DNA of 7,532 nucleotides from UBA1444 sp964601085 (lineage in GTDB: Bacteria; Bacillota; Negativicutes; UBA1444). Where the stretch lies: NCBI GenBank assembly GCA_964601085.1, contig CAZRLN010000089.1:1-7532 (forward strand), read 5' to 3'. The position numbers were made by a program, and so were the translations under genes. Below are positions 6,301-7,532 of this stretch, piece after piece; within the stretch, counting starts at the first letter, position 1, and each line of letters opens with the position of its first letter. A model generated the notes under the pieces. It did not search any database and had not been told where the DNA came from. It saw only the letters and a list, made by a program, of their open reading frames with translations.

Positions 6301-6425
6301 GCGGGTCGCGGCAAGCGGTAAAAAAATCCGGGAATTGGCAGGAATATCGGCGTCGGTGGAGAAGGAATCATTGGCAAGAAAATATAAAAATCCACGTTGT
6401 GAAAAACGGGCAAGGGGTGATTTTC
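6301..6425. other. Intergenic gap between livF and the PDZ-protein gene
   Basis: These 125 bases hold no credible gene or terminator hairpin. There are AT-rich patches (AAAAAAATCC near 6320, AAAATATAAAAA near 6378-6390) and two TTGGCA sequences (6335 and 6371). Neither TTGGCA has a good -10 at 16-18 bp, so a promoter is possible but not demonstrable. The last part carries the ribosome binding site AGGGGTGA (6413-6420) of the next gene. Confidence 0.5.
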
Positions 6426-7532
6426 ATGCGACGATTCCGGATTCTGGCGCTATTGGTCATTACTTTGGCGATGCTGGGCACGGCGACGGTTTGCTGGGCG
6501 GTGGACCTGACCTCCGGCAATCGGATCGACGAGGGAGTCTGGTATAAACCGACTTACCTGCCGTCGGTCGACGCCGCGATCGGCACGCTGCGCAACCTGG
6601 GCGGCCGCAAGGCGTTTTGCGCCTGGAACGGCTATACCGACGGCCTGGATGTCAATGTCGACGCCTATGGCCTGCGGGTCCGGGGGGTAATAGTGGCTAC
6701 CGGATCCCAGTACGTCGCCAACAATGGCGGCTATTGGGTCGGCAACAAATATGTCCCCGTCATTGGCGGCGGCTTCCAACAAACGAGGACGGAGGGCGAA
6801 GAAACGGCCGTGGTCGACTTCCCCAAGGTGAAATCGGTCGTTGTCTGGCATTATCCCAACCTCGACCGTGAAAACAAATGGGGAGTGGATGTCTATCACA
6901 CCGACCGGGACGGCATCGTCGCCTACCGGATGCGGACGCTGGAGCTCGCCCGGGAGTTCGCCGATGCGGTCGCCACGTTGGCGGTGGCCGCCGGGTCGAG
7001 TTTAGAAACCTATGATGGAGCTTCGATTCAGAGAAATGCCGCCAAAAACGCTAAGCTGCTTAAAAAGCTGAAGTGGACCGCGGATTCCGGGATCGTTGTC
7101 TTCGATGTCGCCCCCGGGTCGCCGGCGGCGGCCGCGAAACTGCAAAAAGACGATATCCTCATCGAAGCCAACGGCGTTGTATTGCGCGATCAGAATCAAT
7201 ATCGGCGACTGATTAAGGACACCCTGGGCGACAAGCCGGAAGCTAAATTCGACCTGAAGGTCGTCCGCGCCGGAGCGCAGCTGCCATTGACCATGACTCT
7301 CACCAATTTCAACAGCGGCGCGGCGGCCATCCAGAAACCGGGCCAACCGGCGGTGGTGGCGCCGGCGAAGCCCTCCCTGGGCGTCGATCTGGCGGCGCTG
7401 ACCGCTGACGAGGCCAAGGCGGCCGGCGTTCCCGGCGGCCTGAAGATCATCAGCCTGAAGCCGGACGGAGTGGCGGCCAAATCCCAACTCAAGGCCAACG
7501 ATATCCTGCTGGCGGTGAATGGCAAACCCACG
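6426..7532 (+). CDS. Secreted or envelope-associated PDZ-domain protein, 5' part
   Basis: The frame stays open for 369 codons to the window edge, so the C-terminus is missing. The ATG follows AGGGGTGA with five bases between. Residues 1-25 form a Sec signal peptide: basic MRRFR, hydrophobic core, and a probable cleavage after CWA at 23-25. Residues 26 to about 205 are a region I do not recognise, with glycine- and aromatic-rich segments such as NNGGYWVGNKYVPVIGGG. Near residues 215-297 is a PDZ domain, with SGIVVFDVAPGSPAAAAKLQ followed by KDDILIEANGVVL, typical of the ligand-binding loop and second strand. After an alanine/proline linker, a second PDZ domain begins near 316 (SLGVDL, then KANDILLAVNGKP). 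There is no trypsin-like protease domain before the PDZ repeats, so this is not an ordinary HtrA/DegP. A role in binding protein termini outside the cytoplasmic membrane is inferred. No functional link to the transporter is evident. Confidence 0.8.
   Translation, partial: MRRFRILALLVITLAMLGTATVCWAVDLTSGNRIDEGVWYKPTYLPSVDAAIGTLRNLGGRKAFCAWNGYTDGLDVNVDAYGLRVRGVIVATGSQYVANNGGYWVGNKYVPVIGGGFQQTRTEGEETAVVDFPKVKSVVVWHYPNLDRENKWGVDVYHTDRDGIVAYRMRTLELAREFADAVATLAVAAGSSLETYDGASIQRNAAKNAKLLKKLKWTADSGIVVFDVAPGSPAAAAKLQKDDILIEANGVVLRDQNQYRRLIKDTLGDKPEAKFDLKVVRAGAQLPLTMTLTNFNSGAAAIQKPGQPAVVAPAKPSLGVDLAALTADEAKAAGVPGGLKIISLKPDGVAAKSQLKANDILLAVNGKPT

Noticed and set aside
6371..6388. TTGGCA and TATAAA as a promoter for the PDZ-protein gene
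   Set aside because: The two elements are only 6 bp apart, and neither has a partner at proper spacing.
6335..6547. 70-codon open frame starting in the gap after livF
   Set aside because: It runs out of frame into the signal-peptide region of the PDZ-protein gene and has no good ribosome binding site.

Overview
The window looks like bacterial chromosome, GC-rich from about position 900 onward. It has strong purine-rich Shine-Dalgarno sequences, an ATGA overlap and a GTG start, and looks like a Gram-positive-type (Firmicutes, perhaps Negativicutes) genome. That placement is an impression from translation signals and protein style, not a proof. No tRNA, rRNA, CRISPR array or intact insertion sequence is visible.

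Left edge (1-682) is visibly less GC-rich and appears to be an accessory fragment. It holds the 3' part of an unrecognised cysteine-rich gene that enters from outside the window (2-454). The gene's C-terminal sequence faintly recalls BECR/RelE-barnase-like nuclease toxins. Overlapping its end by 26 bp is a small gene (429-682) whose C-terminal half is a clear winged-helix-like segment. That small gene can only be read by joining two frames, so it looks frameshifted. The pair resembles a toxin/regulator module in decay, but this is inference. Positions 683-924 are non-coding and contain an imperfect direct repeat, a small dyad, and a promoter with a perfect 6-bp-arm dyad over its -35 region.

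Centre (925-6300) is a co-directional cluster. First comes a creatininase-family metal-dependent amidohydrolase. It is followed 37 bp later by a complete branched-chain-amino-acid-type (HAAT family) ABC importer in the order lipoprotein binding protein, permease LivH, permease LivM, ATPase LivG, ATPase LivF. A strong terminator-like hairpin lies between the binding-protein gene and the permease genes, which probably sets a high ratio of binding protein to membrane complex. The last three transporter genes overlap or abut. The linked amidohydrolase suggests that the imported compound could be an amide or lactam hydrolysed in the cytoplasm, rather than simply leucine, isoleucine or valine.

Right edge (6426-7532) is the 5' part of a secreted or envelope-anchored protein. 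It has a signal peptide, a roughly 180-residue domain I do not recognise, one complete PDZ domain and the start of a second. It runs off the window. It has its own ribosome binding site, and its relation to the transporter operon is uncertain.
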